Virus record (IMG/VR): IMGVR_UViG_3300010391_000054
Location: 1-28,558 of that record
Source: a virus
DNA length: 28,558 bases
Direction: 5' to 3' (one strand)
The notes below the pieces were generated by a model. The model was not told the origin of the DNA, ran no database searches, and saw nothing but the letters and a program-made list of their open reading frames with translations. Positions within the stretch are counted from its first letter, which is position 1; every line of letters begins with the position of its first letter. The translations under genes were made by a program, and so were the position numbers. Shown piece after piece: positions 1-8,390 of the stretch.

Positions 1-1469
1 ATCTGGTAGATCGCGGTCTGGGTGCTATCGCAGGTGCCCGCAGATTGTGTATAGACCGTGTGGTATCCACTGGTCCCCATCACGTTGCCGATGGTGTTGT
101 AGAAACGGTTTACGGCGTCGATAACGACGGCGAAGGTACGGTCTGTCTTGCCGCCAGATGATCCTCCCACAAGGTCGCGCCCGGTGTAGCGGTTGCGGAA
201 GGCGGTCATCAGGTTGGATGGTCCGTGTACATTATCCCCTTCCTCGCCATTGCCGATGTTGCCCTCGAACAGGTTGTAGATGTCGCCAATGCTGTGGTGG
301 TAGGAACTGAACTGCTGCCAACCGGGGGCGCTTCCCGCCGGGGTGCCAGTATAGTACTGGTCGATGGAGAAGTTGTACCCCTGTACGCCGCCCATGCAGC
401 CTTCGTTCATGTAGGTGAAGGGGGCGTGCTGGGTGATATTGTTCTCGAACAGCGCATCCCCGGAACCCCAGCAGGAAAAGTGGTAGTTGTTGGACGATGG
501 AAGGGCACCGTAGGCATAGGTATCGCGCACGGTGACATTCTTGGACGAGTATGCTTGGACCTGGTAGGTGCCAGATCCGTTTGTGCCTTGCCCGATCAGC
601 CGCGCTCCTTTGACCCAGGCGTTCGAGGCATACAGGAAATCAACATTGGCGAATGCGGAAGAAGTCCTTGCATCGAGCGACATATTCTCGATACCGACAT
701 TTTTTACCTCATTGTTCTGGAACCAGATTTGCGGCGTGCGTCCACTGGCGAAATCCGGCACACGAACGCCCGGCGAAATCCCAATGACCGAGCCAGCGAT
801 TGAAGTCACGATCTGCGGGTCAACCTGGAAGCGTCCCGGTCGCCCATTGGAGTTATCCCCACCGCCGCAAGCTGCCGCATTACATACGGCCACGCCGGAG
901 GCGGGTTTTGAACTCTGCTGGGCTTGATCCAGAAAAATCAAACTGCCGACATGCAGGTTGGCCAAACTGCCCTTAACCGTGGTGCCAAGGTTGATGCTGG
1001 TGGTTCCCCGAGTATAAGGTCCGGTCCAGTTGATCGCGTTGGTGTAGGCGTTATCTCCGGCCAGCCCAGTATCGGTATTTTGAATGCAGATGTTGGCTCC
1101 GCCGGATGTCGAGCAACTGCCAGAGCCGCTGAACACCACAAATGACGAATTGGCTCCGGCGCCACGGAGGACGACATTGGATTTACCGGAAAAGTCGATG
1201 GCCCCGGCAAAGTTATAAGTACCAGCGTTCAGCGAAACCATGCCGACATTGCTTGGCGTACTCCCCGCCGCGCAGGAAGTGATGTCTGCATTCAAGGTGG
1301 CCAGAGTGACGCCGGGACTTCTGATGACACAGGTATGTCCGGGCGTCAGGACATTAGCTCCGGCACCCGACCAGTCGATTGCTCGCGAGGATGCAACAAT
1401 CCCGCTCCATAGCTGCGCAGCAGCCAAGTTTGATGCAAGAAATGCAGCCAAGATTACAAGTATTTTCAT
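1..1469 (-). CDS. Secreted-type parallel beta-helix protein, tail spike/adhesin candidate (3' end cut by window)
   Basis: I read one uninterrupted frame of 489 codons from ATG at 1469 to the left edge, so the C-terminus is missing. The first ~18 residues (MKILVILAAFLASNLAAA, then QLWSG) look like a Sec signal peptide: a lysine, a hydrophobic core and an Ala-rich cleavage site. The body is rich in G, N, S and T and contains the patterns typical of right-handed beta-helix (pectate-lyase-like) folds, for example IDFSGKSNVVLRGAGAN near residues 95-112 and runs such as NEVKNVGIENMSLDA. The start codon lies one base after the TAA of the preceding gene (TAAAATG), so translation is probably coupled. 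Beta-helix proteins at this genome position are usually receptor-binding spikes or depolymerases, which is my inference. No catalytic residues could be assigned. Confidence 0.8.
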   Translation of the reverse strand, partial: MKILVILAAFLASNLAAAQLWSGIVASSRAIDWSGAGANVLTPGHTCVIRSPGVTLATLNADITSCAAGSTPSNVGMVSLNAGTYNFAGAIDFSGKSNVVLRGAGANSSFVVFSGSGSCSTSGGANICIQNTDTGLAGDNAYTNAINWTGPYTRGTTSINLGTTVKGSLANLHVGSLIFLDQAQQSSKPASGVAVCNAAACGGGDNSNGRPGRFQVDPQIVTSIAGSVIGISPGVRVPDFASGRTPQIWFQNNEVKNVGIENMSLDARTSSAFANVDFLYASNAWVKGARLIGQGTNGSGTYQVQAYSSKNVTVRDTYAYGALPSSNNYHFSCWGSGDALFENNITQHAPFTYMNEGCMGGVQGYNFSIDQYYTGTPAGSAPGWQQFSSYHHSIGDIYNLFEGNIGNGEEGDNVHGPSNLMTAFRNRYTGRDLVGGSSGGKTDRTFAVVIDAVNRFYNTIGNVMGTSGYHTVYTQSAGTCDSTQTAIYQ

Positions 1470-1470
1470 T

Positions 1471-2946
1471 TTACGGTGCCTTGAATGCCGCAGCCAGCGC
1501 CGCGCCGCCAGAGGTCGTGGCATTCGCCCAGTTCCACACGAAATTTATTGTCGAAGTGTTCGGGTTGTAGTAGTGCCCGTAGCCGTCAGACGAGTCCATC
1601 AGCCCGGTCGAGGAATCGTCCTGCCCGGAATACCACGATGAATCGAAAATGTGCCCGCTGGTGGGCATGGCACAGGGCGGCCCAATGCCGGTGTTCTGGA
1701 TGGCGATGACCAATCCGTTGCTGGTGGTTGGCGTTATGTCGGGCGCGTGCGTGGTATCGCTGCCCGCCGCGCCGGGACAACTCGCTCCTCCGGCATTGGT
1801 CTGCTCCGCCGCTGCATTGCTGCCGCTGGTGTCGTAGGGAGAAGTGGCCGCGCCCGTGATGTCGTAAATCACCAAGATCCCAGTGACCCCGCTGTTCGCA
1901 TTGTTGATGGTCATGGTGCGGGTGTTGGGACTGGTGGTGGTCGCATTCGCCGCATAGCGCATCTGCGGGTAATCGTTGTTCGGGGTCGTGACCACGGTGT
2001 AGGTGTTGCTGTCCGTGTCGGTGATCGAGGTAATGGACTGATCGGTTTTGGTTTGTGCCGTGCTGGACACAATCAGGTTTCCGCTGGCTGGGAACTGGAC
2101 GACATAAGCGGCTGCGTTCATCGAGGAGTGATAGACCCGCACAATGCGGATTCCAGAAGAGGGCGCGGTCCCCGCCGACGCGGCCTTGAACGCGATAGCA
2201 GCCGACGCAAAAGTATCGGCGCTTGATTGGTTAAAGGTCAATGTGGGGTTGATGGCGCCGGTGCTGCCAAAAACCCGGTACTGAGCCGCCCGTGCCGTGT
2301 GCCGGTCTACGCTCAGCAGGCTAAACCCAGAACCGGCCACTACGCTAGTCACAGCGCCGTTACAGCACAGCGAGGCGTCCGTAATGCCGTAGTGATAGAC
2401 CAAGTCGTTGGCTATCGTAGTAGTAATCGAACCCGCTGCGACGGTTGGGCCGGTCACGTTCGATGTGCTGGTGGCGGTGCCATCCACCGCCGAGGACGTG
2501 GCGACGTTGTAGAACTCGGAACACTCGAAATGGACGTTGAACTCGGCGGCGCTCAGGGTCAAGGTCAGGTCTTGCGTCCCAGCCGCCACGCCGAGCACAT
2601 AGCGCAAGGCAATTTTGCGCGTGCCGTCATTCGAGGTCGGTCCCGCCGTCCAGGTATTACTGCCGATGTTGTCGGTGATGGTCGCGGTGGCGGCGGTGTC
2701 CCAGCTCACGCCGCAGATCAACAGGTTGCTCGCCAGCGTTGGGTTCGGGAGATGAAACTTGGCCACGCTAAATGTTTGCCCGCCATCGTTGGTGCCCCAA
2801 TCGACGTGCTGCACTAGGGTTGGAGTACTTCCGCCTCCGCCTCCACTCGGAGGCGCTGTAGCAGGTCCGGGAAACGGGACTCCCTGCGCTATTGCGGTGC
2901 CCAGCGCAGTGCCCAGCAAAGCGAACATGAGCATCAGCGGCTTCAT
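1471..2946 (-). CDS. Signal-peptide-bearing protein with two tandem beta-sandwich-like domains, fibre/adhesin candidate
   Basis: 491 aa. The N-terminus (MKPLMLMFALLGTALGTAIA, then QGVPFP) is a convincing signal peptide. A Pro/Gly-rich linker (residues ~25-40) follows. Two related segments come next: residues ~41-255, ending ASAAIAFKAA, and ~262-491, ending GGAALAAAFKAP. The similar ends and the shared pattern of polar beta strands (ITDTDSNTYT, ITDNIGSNTWTA) point to an internal duplication of a jelly-roll-type domain. The ATG directly abuts the TAG of the upstream fibre gene (TAGATG), so the two are translationally coupled. The function is not recognised from sequence. Its position between a repeat-rich fibre and a beta-helix protein suggests a surface or adhesion role. 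Confidence 0.8.
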   Translation of the reverse strand: MKPLMLMFALLGTALGTAIAQGVPFPGPATAPPSGGGGGSTPTLVQHVDWGTNDGGQTFSVAKFHLPNPTLASNLLICGVSWDTAATATITDNIGSNTWTAGPTSNDGTRKIALRYVLGVAAGTQDLTLTLSAAEFNVHFECSEFYNVATSSAVDGTATSTSNVTGPTVAAGSITTTIANDLVYHYGITDASLCCNGAVTSVVAGSGFSLLSVDRHTARAAQYRVFGSTGAINPTLTFNQSSADTFASAAIAFKAASAGTAPSSGIRIVRVYHSSMNAAAYVVQFPASGNLIVSSTAQTKTDQSITSITDTDSNTYTVVTTPNNDYPQMRYAANATTTSPNTRTMTINNANSGVTGILVIYDITGAATSPYDTSGSNAAAEQTNAGGASCPGAAGSDTTHAPDITPTTSNGLVIAIQNTGIGPPCAMPTSGHIFDSSWYSGQDDSSTGLMDSSDGYGHYYNPNTSTINFVWNWANATTSGGAALAAAFKAP

Positions 2947-5900
2947 CTAGCGAAGCACCTTCCAGTTCAGCGTAACTGCCCCCGGCGTCACCGCATTAGT
3001 CTGATCCTTATTGCACACGTCAAAGTTCACATTGCCAGCGGTCGGATAAGCAACGATGGACAGCGTGCCCGCCGGGGTATATCCGGTCACCGCCTTGATA
3101 CTACCATTCGGCGTGAAGGTTATCGTGTCTGTGGTGGCAACACTAGTAGCCGCAACCGTCACTACCGTAGCGCAGGTATTGGCAGCGATGGAACTGGTAC
3201 CCATGGCCGTGGAGCCGCTGGCCACAGTGTAGCTCATGGGGAATGGCCCGCCGTTGTTGTTGTTCACCAGCCAGCGGTGCAGTGTGCTATCGGCATAGAG
3301 AAGATCATGGCCAGCGGCGGCAGTTAGACTAGCGCCTGTGCCTTCAGTGGCGTCAAGGCCGCCATTAGTGCCGCTGCCGCCAATAATCGAACAGGTAAGC
3401 GCGCCCGCGCCATCGGTTGAGCAGCCGGTGTCCTGCTGGATGAGCTTGCCGGTGGTCGAGTTGAAGATAGCGAGGTGCTTGTCGGTAGCCGACGCTGGCC
3501 CTACAACGTCGCCAGTGCCGGTACCCGCAGCATGGCAAGCTCCATCGGCGCCAAGATACTGGATGCCGCTGCACGATGTAAACAGGGCGATGACATCAGC
3601 CGATGCAGCCGCGCTCAATACCCCCGTAGCGGTAGTGTTCTTGAGTATACCGGTGCTCAAGGAACCGAGAAACTGAGCGCCGCTTAGACCCGAATCGGCT
3701 GTCCCCTGCACAATAAATTTGTTGACGAAGACTACGTTAACGGTCCCGTTCACGCTATTGCCGGCGAGATTGCGGGCAGTGGTCCATCCAGCTGCGGTGC
3801 CGGTCGTGTTCTGGTTAAGAGTGGGGAAATCGCCCGCAACGGCGATGGACAGGACGCCGGTCGAGGTAGTGTTCTTGAGAATGCCGGTGCCCAATGCCCC
3901 AAGGAATTGCGGACCTGAGAGTCCCGCATCTACCGTCCCTTGGACAATGAATTTATTGGCGAAGGCCACGCTAACTGAGCCATCGACGCTGTTCCCTGCA
4001 AGCGCGCGCGCGGTGGTCCATTTGGCGGCGGAGGTGGCAGTATCGGCATTGCCGGTGACATTGCCGGTGACGTTCCCGACTAATGGCCCAGCAAACCCGA
4101 CCGCTGTGGTAGTGCCCAGCACACTGACCTTGAACATATCGGCGTTGGCGGCGGCGTTCTGGAAGCGCAGGAAGTCGCCGGTAGGGGTAGTGTCGGTCGC
4201 GCGCTTGCCGTAGATGGTCTCGTTCGTGTCGGCCAGTTGCGAGGCAGTGAACTGACCAGTGGTCGAGTTGTAGAGCAAATTAGCAGCCCCACCCAGCGCA
4301 GTAGCGTTGTTGTACTGTATCTGCGTGTCCGACCCGCCAGCGGTGGCGGAGGCGGTGATGGCCTGACAACTGAACAGGTGAGTGGTCGTGTCGTAGGCCA
4401 GTGCGTGCGTGGAGTCGCCGCAGTTAGTGATTGCCGTATAGGTAGCGGTATTAGACGCTGTGATGATTGGCACCGTGTTGGTCGAGGGCGATGTGCCGTA
4501 GGCGACGCCGTTGACTTTGACTACCGTCGTAACCATCGCCGAACTGGTCACATCGCCTGACAGACTGCCGGTGAACGTAGCGGCGGTGCCCGAGACGTTG
4601 CCGGTGACGTTGCCAGTGAGCGCGCCCGCGAATCCGGTAGCGGTAAAAATCCCGGTAGAGGGAACGAAGCTGAGCTTGGTCGAGGATATTTTCTGCGGCA
4701 GATTGCCCGTAGTGGCTGTTACCCACGCCGGATACATCGTCGCGGCGGTCGAGGTGTCATCGGTGACCGCGGTATTGGTAGCGTTGGTAGCCGTGCCCGA
4801 CAGCGCGCCGCTGAACGTGGTCGTGGTCAGTGTGCCAGATGATGGATTGAAAGTCAGCTTAGTACTCGATACCTTGGCCGCGAAGTTGCCCCCCACCGTC
4901 GCTGTCCACAGAGGAAACATGCTGGCGTTGGTGGTGGTATCGTCGGCGTTGTTGACGGGTACGGTAATCGCCGCCGAGCCGTTGAAGTTGACTCCGTTGA
5001 TGGCGCGCGTCGTGGCCAGAACCGTCGCCGTGGCAGCGTTGCCGGTAGTGCTGCCGGAGGTGCCACTCACGTTGCCGGTAACATTGCCGGTTAGATTGCC
5101 CGTCACATTCCCCGTCAACGGCCCGCTAAAACCGGTGCAGGTTTCTACCCCTGCTGCAATAGTACAGGCACTCGCGGTCAGGTCTGCCGCACCGCTGCCT
5201 GTTGGAACCGCGTTGGCTGTTGCGTTCAGGTCACCGGTGTGGGTGACCGTGCCAGCACCCGCAGGGTTATCGCAGGTACTATCGAATTTCAGATATCCCG
5301 AACAGGTGCCGCCATTGAAGAGGCCCACTACGTCGGCGGCGGCGGCGAGGCTCAATACCCCTGTGATATTAGTGTTCTTAACGATACCGGTGCCGAGCGA
5401 TCCCAAGAACTGAGAGTCGCTTAGTCCCGCATCGACTGTCCCCTGCACGATTAACTTGTTGGCAAAGACCACGTTGGCGGAACCATCAACCGAGTTGCCA
5501 GCTATGGTTCTCGCAGTCGTCCACTTGGCGGCGGACCCGGTGGTGTCCTGGTTGAACGTCGGCCATGCGGCACCGCCGGATACGGTAATTGCGCCAGCCC
5601 CGTCCATCCGCAGACACTTGGAGCCAACCGCGCAGAACTGGAAGGGCGGATTGTCGCTGTGACCGGAAATTGAACGCAGCAGATATCCGGTAGCCCCCGC
5701 CGCGCCTGCCGTAGACGAAATCGACACTCCCGCAGTGGCCCCGTAATTGGAACTGAAGCTAAACGTCAGAGGCCAGTTGGCCATATCGAACGTCTGCGCG
5801 GCAGTAGGGTTGGTCAGGGAACTGAGACTGGTGGTAGCGCCGGTGTGTGACAACACGTAGGTAACGACGGCGGCCACGCTGGGCACGGTGATATTGGAAG

Positions 5901-6681
5901 GGGACGCGAACGAGCCATCGGTGTCGAGGGTTAAGCCCCATGAAGTTTGCACGGTGCCAGCGCTGGGGGCGGCTGCGATAAGGATGCCGTTAGCCGCTGG
6001 GTCAACGGTGGGCATCAGGATCATAGACGGTGCGCCGGCCGCACCAGCGACGCCGACCGATGCGGAACCACTGCCTGATCCAACCAGCGTGATAGGAGCC
6101 GTGAAGCTAGTGGAACCGTCAGCATTGACGGTTATACCGAGACCGCCGTTAAGGAACGCCAGCGTGTGAACACCCAGATCGAAGCTCTTATTGCCGGTCG
6201 GATTCAAGACCGCATTCAAGGCGGGGCTGCTGGACAAACAGGTAATGACACCGGTGGAGGCCAGCGTGCAATCACCGCTCAGCGAGATCGGCGCGTAAGC
6301 GGCGCCTCCTGCGTTACCGATTAGCAACTGGCCCGCAGTGGGTGCGGTATTGGGCACGATGGCGACGTTGGTTTTGGCGTTAAGCGCGGTCTGCAAGTCG
6401 GTTTGATTGGATAGCGTGCCGGTGATGGAACCCCAGAGGCCACCGCCGCCGATACCGCAGTCAACCGAGGTGACGCCGACGACGCCGGCGCTATTGACGT
6501 GTAGACAGCGGATAGAACCCGTGAACGGCAGAGTGATGGACTGAGTGAAAGTATTGTGGCCGGTGAAAGTCTGGTCAACGTCGAGCGCAGCAGTCGTATG
6601 ACCTTGGCTCCAAGCGACGGATGACAGACTGGCCAGCGCCGCGATGAGCATGAGCAGTTTGAGCGACTTGAGCTTAGGCAC
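2947..6681 (-). CDS. Large repeat-rich tail fibre protein with an N-terminal signal peptide
   Basis: 1244 aa from GTG at 6681, chosen because a GGGGGAGG Shine-Dalgarno precedes it and because the protein then begins with a basic stretch and a hydrophobic core (LLMLIAALASLSSVAWS) that ends like a signal peptide. An ATG at 6774 would overlap the upstream gene and bury that signal. The body is a classic fibre sequence, with runs of GNVTGN, ATKL-like strands and RAINGVNFNGSAAITV. Three ~65-residue repeats carry the pattern AGNSV-DG, NK-IVQGT, QFLG-L-TGI-KNT, TGVLS (DNA about 5345-5530, 3838-4030 and 3600-3797). Two further repeats carry SSTKL-F-PS-G. No C-terminal chaperone or peptidase domain was recognised. 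It is the longest gene in the window and heads the three-gene adhesin cluster. Confidence 0.85.
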   Translation of the reverse strand: MPKLKSLKLLMLIAALASLSSVAWSQGHTTAALDVDQTFTGHNTFTQSITLPFTGSIRCLHVNSAGVVGVTSVDCGIGGGGLWGSITGTLSNQTDLQTALNAKTNVAIVPNTAPTAGQLLIGNAGGAAYAPISLSGDCTLASTGVITCLSSSPALNAVLNPTGNKSFDLGVHTLAFLNGGLGITVNADGSTSFTAPITLVGSGSGSASVGVAGAAGAPSMILMPTVDPAANGILIAAAPSAGTVQTSWGLTLDTDGSFASPSNITVPSVAAVVTYVLSHTGATTSLSSLTNPTAAQTFDMANWPLTFSFSSNYGATAGVSISSTAGAAGATGYLLRSISGHSDNPPFQFCAVGSKCLRMDGAGAITVSGGAAWPTFNQDTTGSAAKWTTARTIAGNSVDGSANVVFANKLIVQGTVDAGLSDSQFLGSLGTGIVKNTNITGVLSLAAAADVVGLFNGGTCSGYLKFDSTCDNPAGAGTVTHTGDLNATANAVPTGSGAADLTASACTIAAGVETCTGFSGPLTGNVTGNLTGNVTGNVSGTSGSTTGNAATATVLATTRAINGVNFNGSAAITVPVNNADDTTTNASMFPLWTATVGGNFAAKVSSTKLTFNPSSGTLTTTTFSGALSGTATNATNTAVTDDTSTAATMYPAWVTATTGNLPQKISSTKLSFVPSTGIFTATGFAGALTGNVTGNVSGTAATFTGSLSGDVTSSAMVTTVVKVNGVAYGTSPSTNTVPIITASNTATYTAITNCGDSTHALAYDTTTHLFSCQAITASATAGGSDTQIQYNNATALGGAANLLYNSTTGQFTASQLADTNETIYGKRATDTTPTGDFLRFQNAAANADMFKVSVLGTTTAVGFAGPLVGNVTGNVTGNADTATSAAKWTTARALAGNSVDGSVSVAFANKFIVQGTVDAGLSGPQFLGALGTGILKNTTSTGVLSIAVAGDFPTLNQNTTGTAAGWTTARNLAGNSVNGTVNVVFVNKFIVQGTADSGLSGAQFLGSLSTGILKNTTATGVLSAAASADVIALFTSCSGIQYLGADGACHAAGTGTGDVVGPASATDKHLAIFNSTTGKLIQQDTGCSTDGAGALTCSIIGGSGTNGGLDATEGTGASLTAAAGHDLLYADSTLHRWLVNNNNGGPFPMSYTVASGSTAMGTSSIAANTCATVVTVAATSVATTDTITFTPNGSIKAVTGYTPAGTLSIVAYPTAGNVNFDVCNKDQTNAVTPGAVTLNWKVLR

Positions 6682-6710
6682 GCGCGCTACCTCCCCCTTG
6701 CCCTCTGGTC

Positions 6711-7337
6711 TTAGGCTTCCGAACACGCCACAGTGTAGCCATCGTTGCTGTTGCTGGCACCACCCAGTATCCATAGTTCCGAGGTCAGCAGCGGGTTACC
6801 GGCGCTGTACTCGGTGGCGGTCCATGATTGGGGTTGTGCGGCGCTGGATACCTTAGCCAGCTTGACAATGCGGCGATAAGTGGCGGTCATCAGCGGAGAA
6901 TCACCGATGTAAGCCCACGTGCCGGCGGTGCCGTCCTCCATCTGCACGAAGATGCCGTTGACGGAGCGGTGCAGCGCGATGAACGTGCCGGTGCCGAACG
7001 CGCCGGAGATATGCGTGTTGAGGGTGACCGGGTTATTGACGCCCCCAGGTGATCCCTGCTGCTGGCCGAGCGTGAGCTGATTGCCGCCAGGGAGTGCGGA
7101 GATACGCGCCGGTTCACCATGCGTGTTATCCGGGTCGATGAGCCACACCACATCGCCGACACGGAACAGCGCTTCAGCGTCATAGACGGTGGAGTCTCCG
7201 GCACAGATCGTGCCCAAGGTGACGGTGATGGGTACGGATGCGGGCGCGCCGATACCAGCAGTGATGAAGCTCCCCATCAGTGGTTGAGGTACGGTCGTAC
7301 TCTGAATATGCATCAATGCCGTGGTTCTAAAAGCCAT
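6711..7337 (-). CDS. Phage structural protein of unknown function (208 aa)
   Basis: 208 aa from ATG at 7337. A GGAGG (7344-7348) lies 6 bases upstream, which favours this ATG over the in-frame GTG immediately before it. The sequence is soluble and beta-rich, with phrases such as VGDVVWLIDPDN and SVNGIFVQMEDGTAGTWAYIG, and has no membrane segment or recognised motif. It sits between small virion-type genes and the long fibre gene, so a baseplate or tail-completion protein is plausible. The start overlaps the stop of the 52-aa gene upstream (TGATG). The stop at 6711 leaves 29 bases to the fibre start, enough for that gene's ribosome-binding site. Confidence 0.75.
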   Translation of the reverse strand: MAFRTTALMHIQSTTVPQPLMGSFITAGIGAPASVPITVTLGTICAGDSTVYDAEALFRVGDVVWLIDPDNTHGEPARISALPGGNQLTLGQQQGSPGGVNNPVTLNTHISGAFGTGTFIALHRSVNGIFVQMEDGTAGTWAYIGDSPLMTATYRRIVKLAKVSSAAQPQSWTATEYSAGNPLLTSELWILGGASNSNDGYTVACSEA

Positions 7338-7495
7338 CACCGGCCTCCATTTTGATACAATAAAAACATGCGGCCCAGCCGCACAACTTCAACTGAGGTG
7401 AAGTCATGCACTCGCGTCAACGAGTCGCCAAACCGCAATCCGATTCTACCCCATACGATGCCGCCGCCCGCCGGTATTTCGGTGAATTCGCTCAT
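7337..7495 (-). CDS. Small phage protein of 52 aa, unknown function
   Basis: ATG at 7495, TGA at 7337-7339. It starts MSEFTEIPAGGGIVWGRI and ends LGRMFLLYQNGGR. The stop overlaps the ATG of the 208-aa gene (TGATG), and the start lies 14 bases after the stop of the 143-aa gene, so it fills an otherwise unexplained gap in a tightly packed operon. The ribosome-binding site is weak (GGGAAAG). The composition is protein-like, with alternating hydrophobic and polar residues. No family was recognised. Confidence 0.55.
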   Translation of the reverse strand: MSEFTEIPAGGGIVWGRIGLRFGDSLTRVHDFTSVEVVRLGRMFLLYQNGGR

Positions 7496-7509
7496 CTCAA
7501 CTTTCCCGA

Positions 7510-7941
7510 CTAATACCTACGTTTGCGTTTCATGTCACCCGACAAAGACGGTGATGGGCAAGCAGCCTCATTGTAAGAACGAGTACCACCGAGTCTCACA
7601 CCGGCATCGCCATCCTGCTGATCACGCTTCTCGCGGCGCTGTTGGACGCCAGTAGTGACTGTATGGAACTTGCCGCAGTTGATGTGCTCGCGGGCCTCGT
7701 CCATCACGTCCATCAGCTCATCGACATACTTCGATTTGCCTGTTTTGGGGTTGTAGCCAACGTACCGCTCCCGCATGCGCAGAGAGTCGGCGGGGATGGT
7801 GGACTCCAGCGAACGGTAGGTGGACGATGGTATGGTCTGGCGCTCATCGTCTGCGGTGCGGCCCATATCGCGAGGACCACGGGACTGGAGATGCGCGTAG
7901 ACTTCGGCGCTCTGCGATTTCGGTACTGGTTTCTTCGCCAT
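7510..7941 (-). CDS. Small basic phage protein of 143 aa, unknown function
   Basis: 143 aa from ATG at 7941, with AGGAG 5 bases upstream. It is hydrophilic and basic, with an N-terminal MAKKPVPKSQ. The middle region (YRSLESTIPADSLRMRERYVGYNPKTGKSKYVDELMD) looks structured, followed by a predicted helix (MDVMDEAREHI). The C-terminus is Arg/Lys rich (MKRKRRY). No motif was recognised. It lies in the tail-module operon, 13 bases after the zinc-ribbon gene, so it may be a virion accessory or assembly protein, but nothing in the sequence proves that. Confidence 0.7.
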   Translation of the reverse strand: MAKKPVPKSQSAEVYAHLQSRGPRDMGRTADDERQTIPSSTYRSLESTIPADSLRMRERYVGYNPKTGKSKYVDELMDVMDEAREHINCGKFHTVTTGVQQRREKRDQQDGDAGVRLGGTRSYNEAACPSPSLSGDMKRKRRY

Positions 7942-7954
7942 GACAACTCCTGAC

Positions 7955-8389
7955 TTAATGATTGATCGGGTTCGGCGCTGATGCCAGAGTTTTGTTCGCC
8001 GACGCCGCTACCCCTGCCGAGACCCCACCGGGATTTTTGTACGCCGCTGGATCACGATTGAACTTGCGCTTGTAATCGCGCGTGATATCTCCGGCACCGG
8101 GTTCGTGCCGCGGTGGCTTATCGGCACGGCCACCATCGTCGCTCGCCACCGCCAGCGCGACATTGTGTTCCTTCTCCACCCGGCGCAACTCGGCCTGCGA
8201 GTTGATGGTGATGGGCTTGCCGTCGCGACCGCGCACGTGCTGCAAGGTAAAGTTCTGGTACGGATTTTTGGCCGGAGTCACGTTGTTCGATGGCCGACAC
8301 ACTTGGCAATACTCACGCGGCTCGCCGCAGTTGTTAAACACCACCACGCCGCGTGGGCCTTCGTAGCCGCATTGAACACAATGAATCAT
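7955..8389 (-). CDS. Zinc-ribbon-like small protein (144 aa)
   Basis: 144 aa from ATG at 8389, one base after the TGA of the connector candidate (TGACATG). The N-terminus holds two CxxC pairs, CVQC at residues 4-7 and CQVC at 28-31, with a further Cys between them, consistent with a small Zn-binding ribbon. The remainder is hydrophilic and probably extended, with a helix around QAELRRVEKEHNVALAV and a low-complexity C-terminus rich in Ala, Asn and Pro. The function is unknown. Several phages carry such a protein near head-tail connector genes, but I cannot name the family. Confidence 0.75.
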   Translation of the reverse strand: MIHCVQCGYEGPRGVVVFNNCGEPREYCQVCRPSNNVTPAKNPYQNFTLQHVRGRDGKPITINSQAELRRVEKEHNVALAVASDDGGRADKPPRHEPGAGDITRDYKRKFNRDPAAYKNPGGVSAGVAASANKTLASAPNPINH

Positions 8390-8390
8390 G

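Noticed and set aside
225-803. Long plus-strand ORF at the left end, and similar plus-strand ORFs across 1.6-6.2 kb
   Set aside because: They are low-complexity antisense shadows of the GC-rich fibre genes; the minus frames carry signal peptides and fibre repeats.
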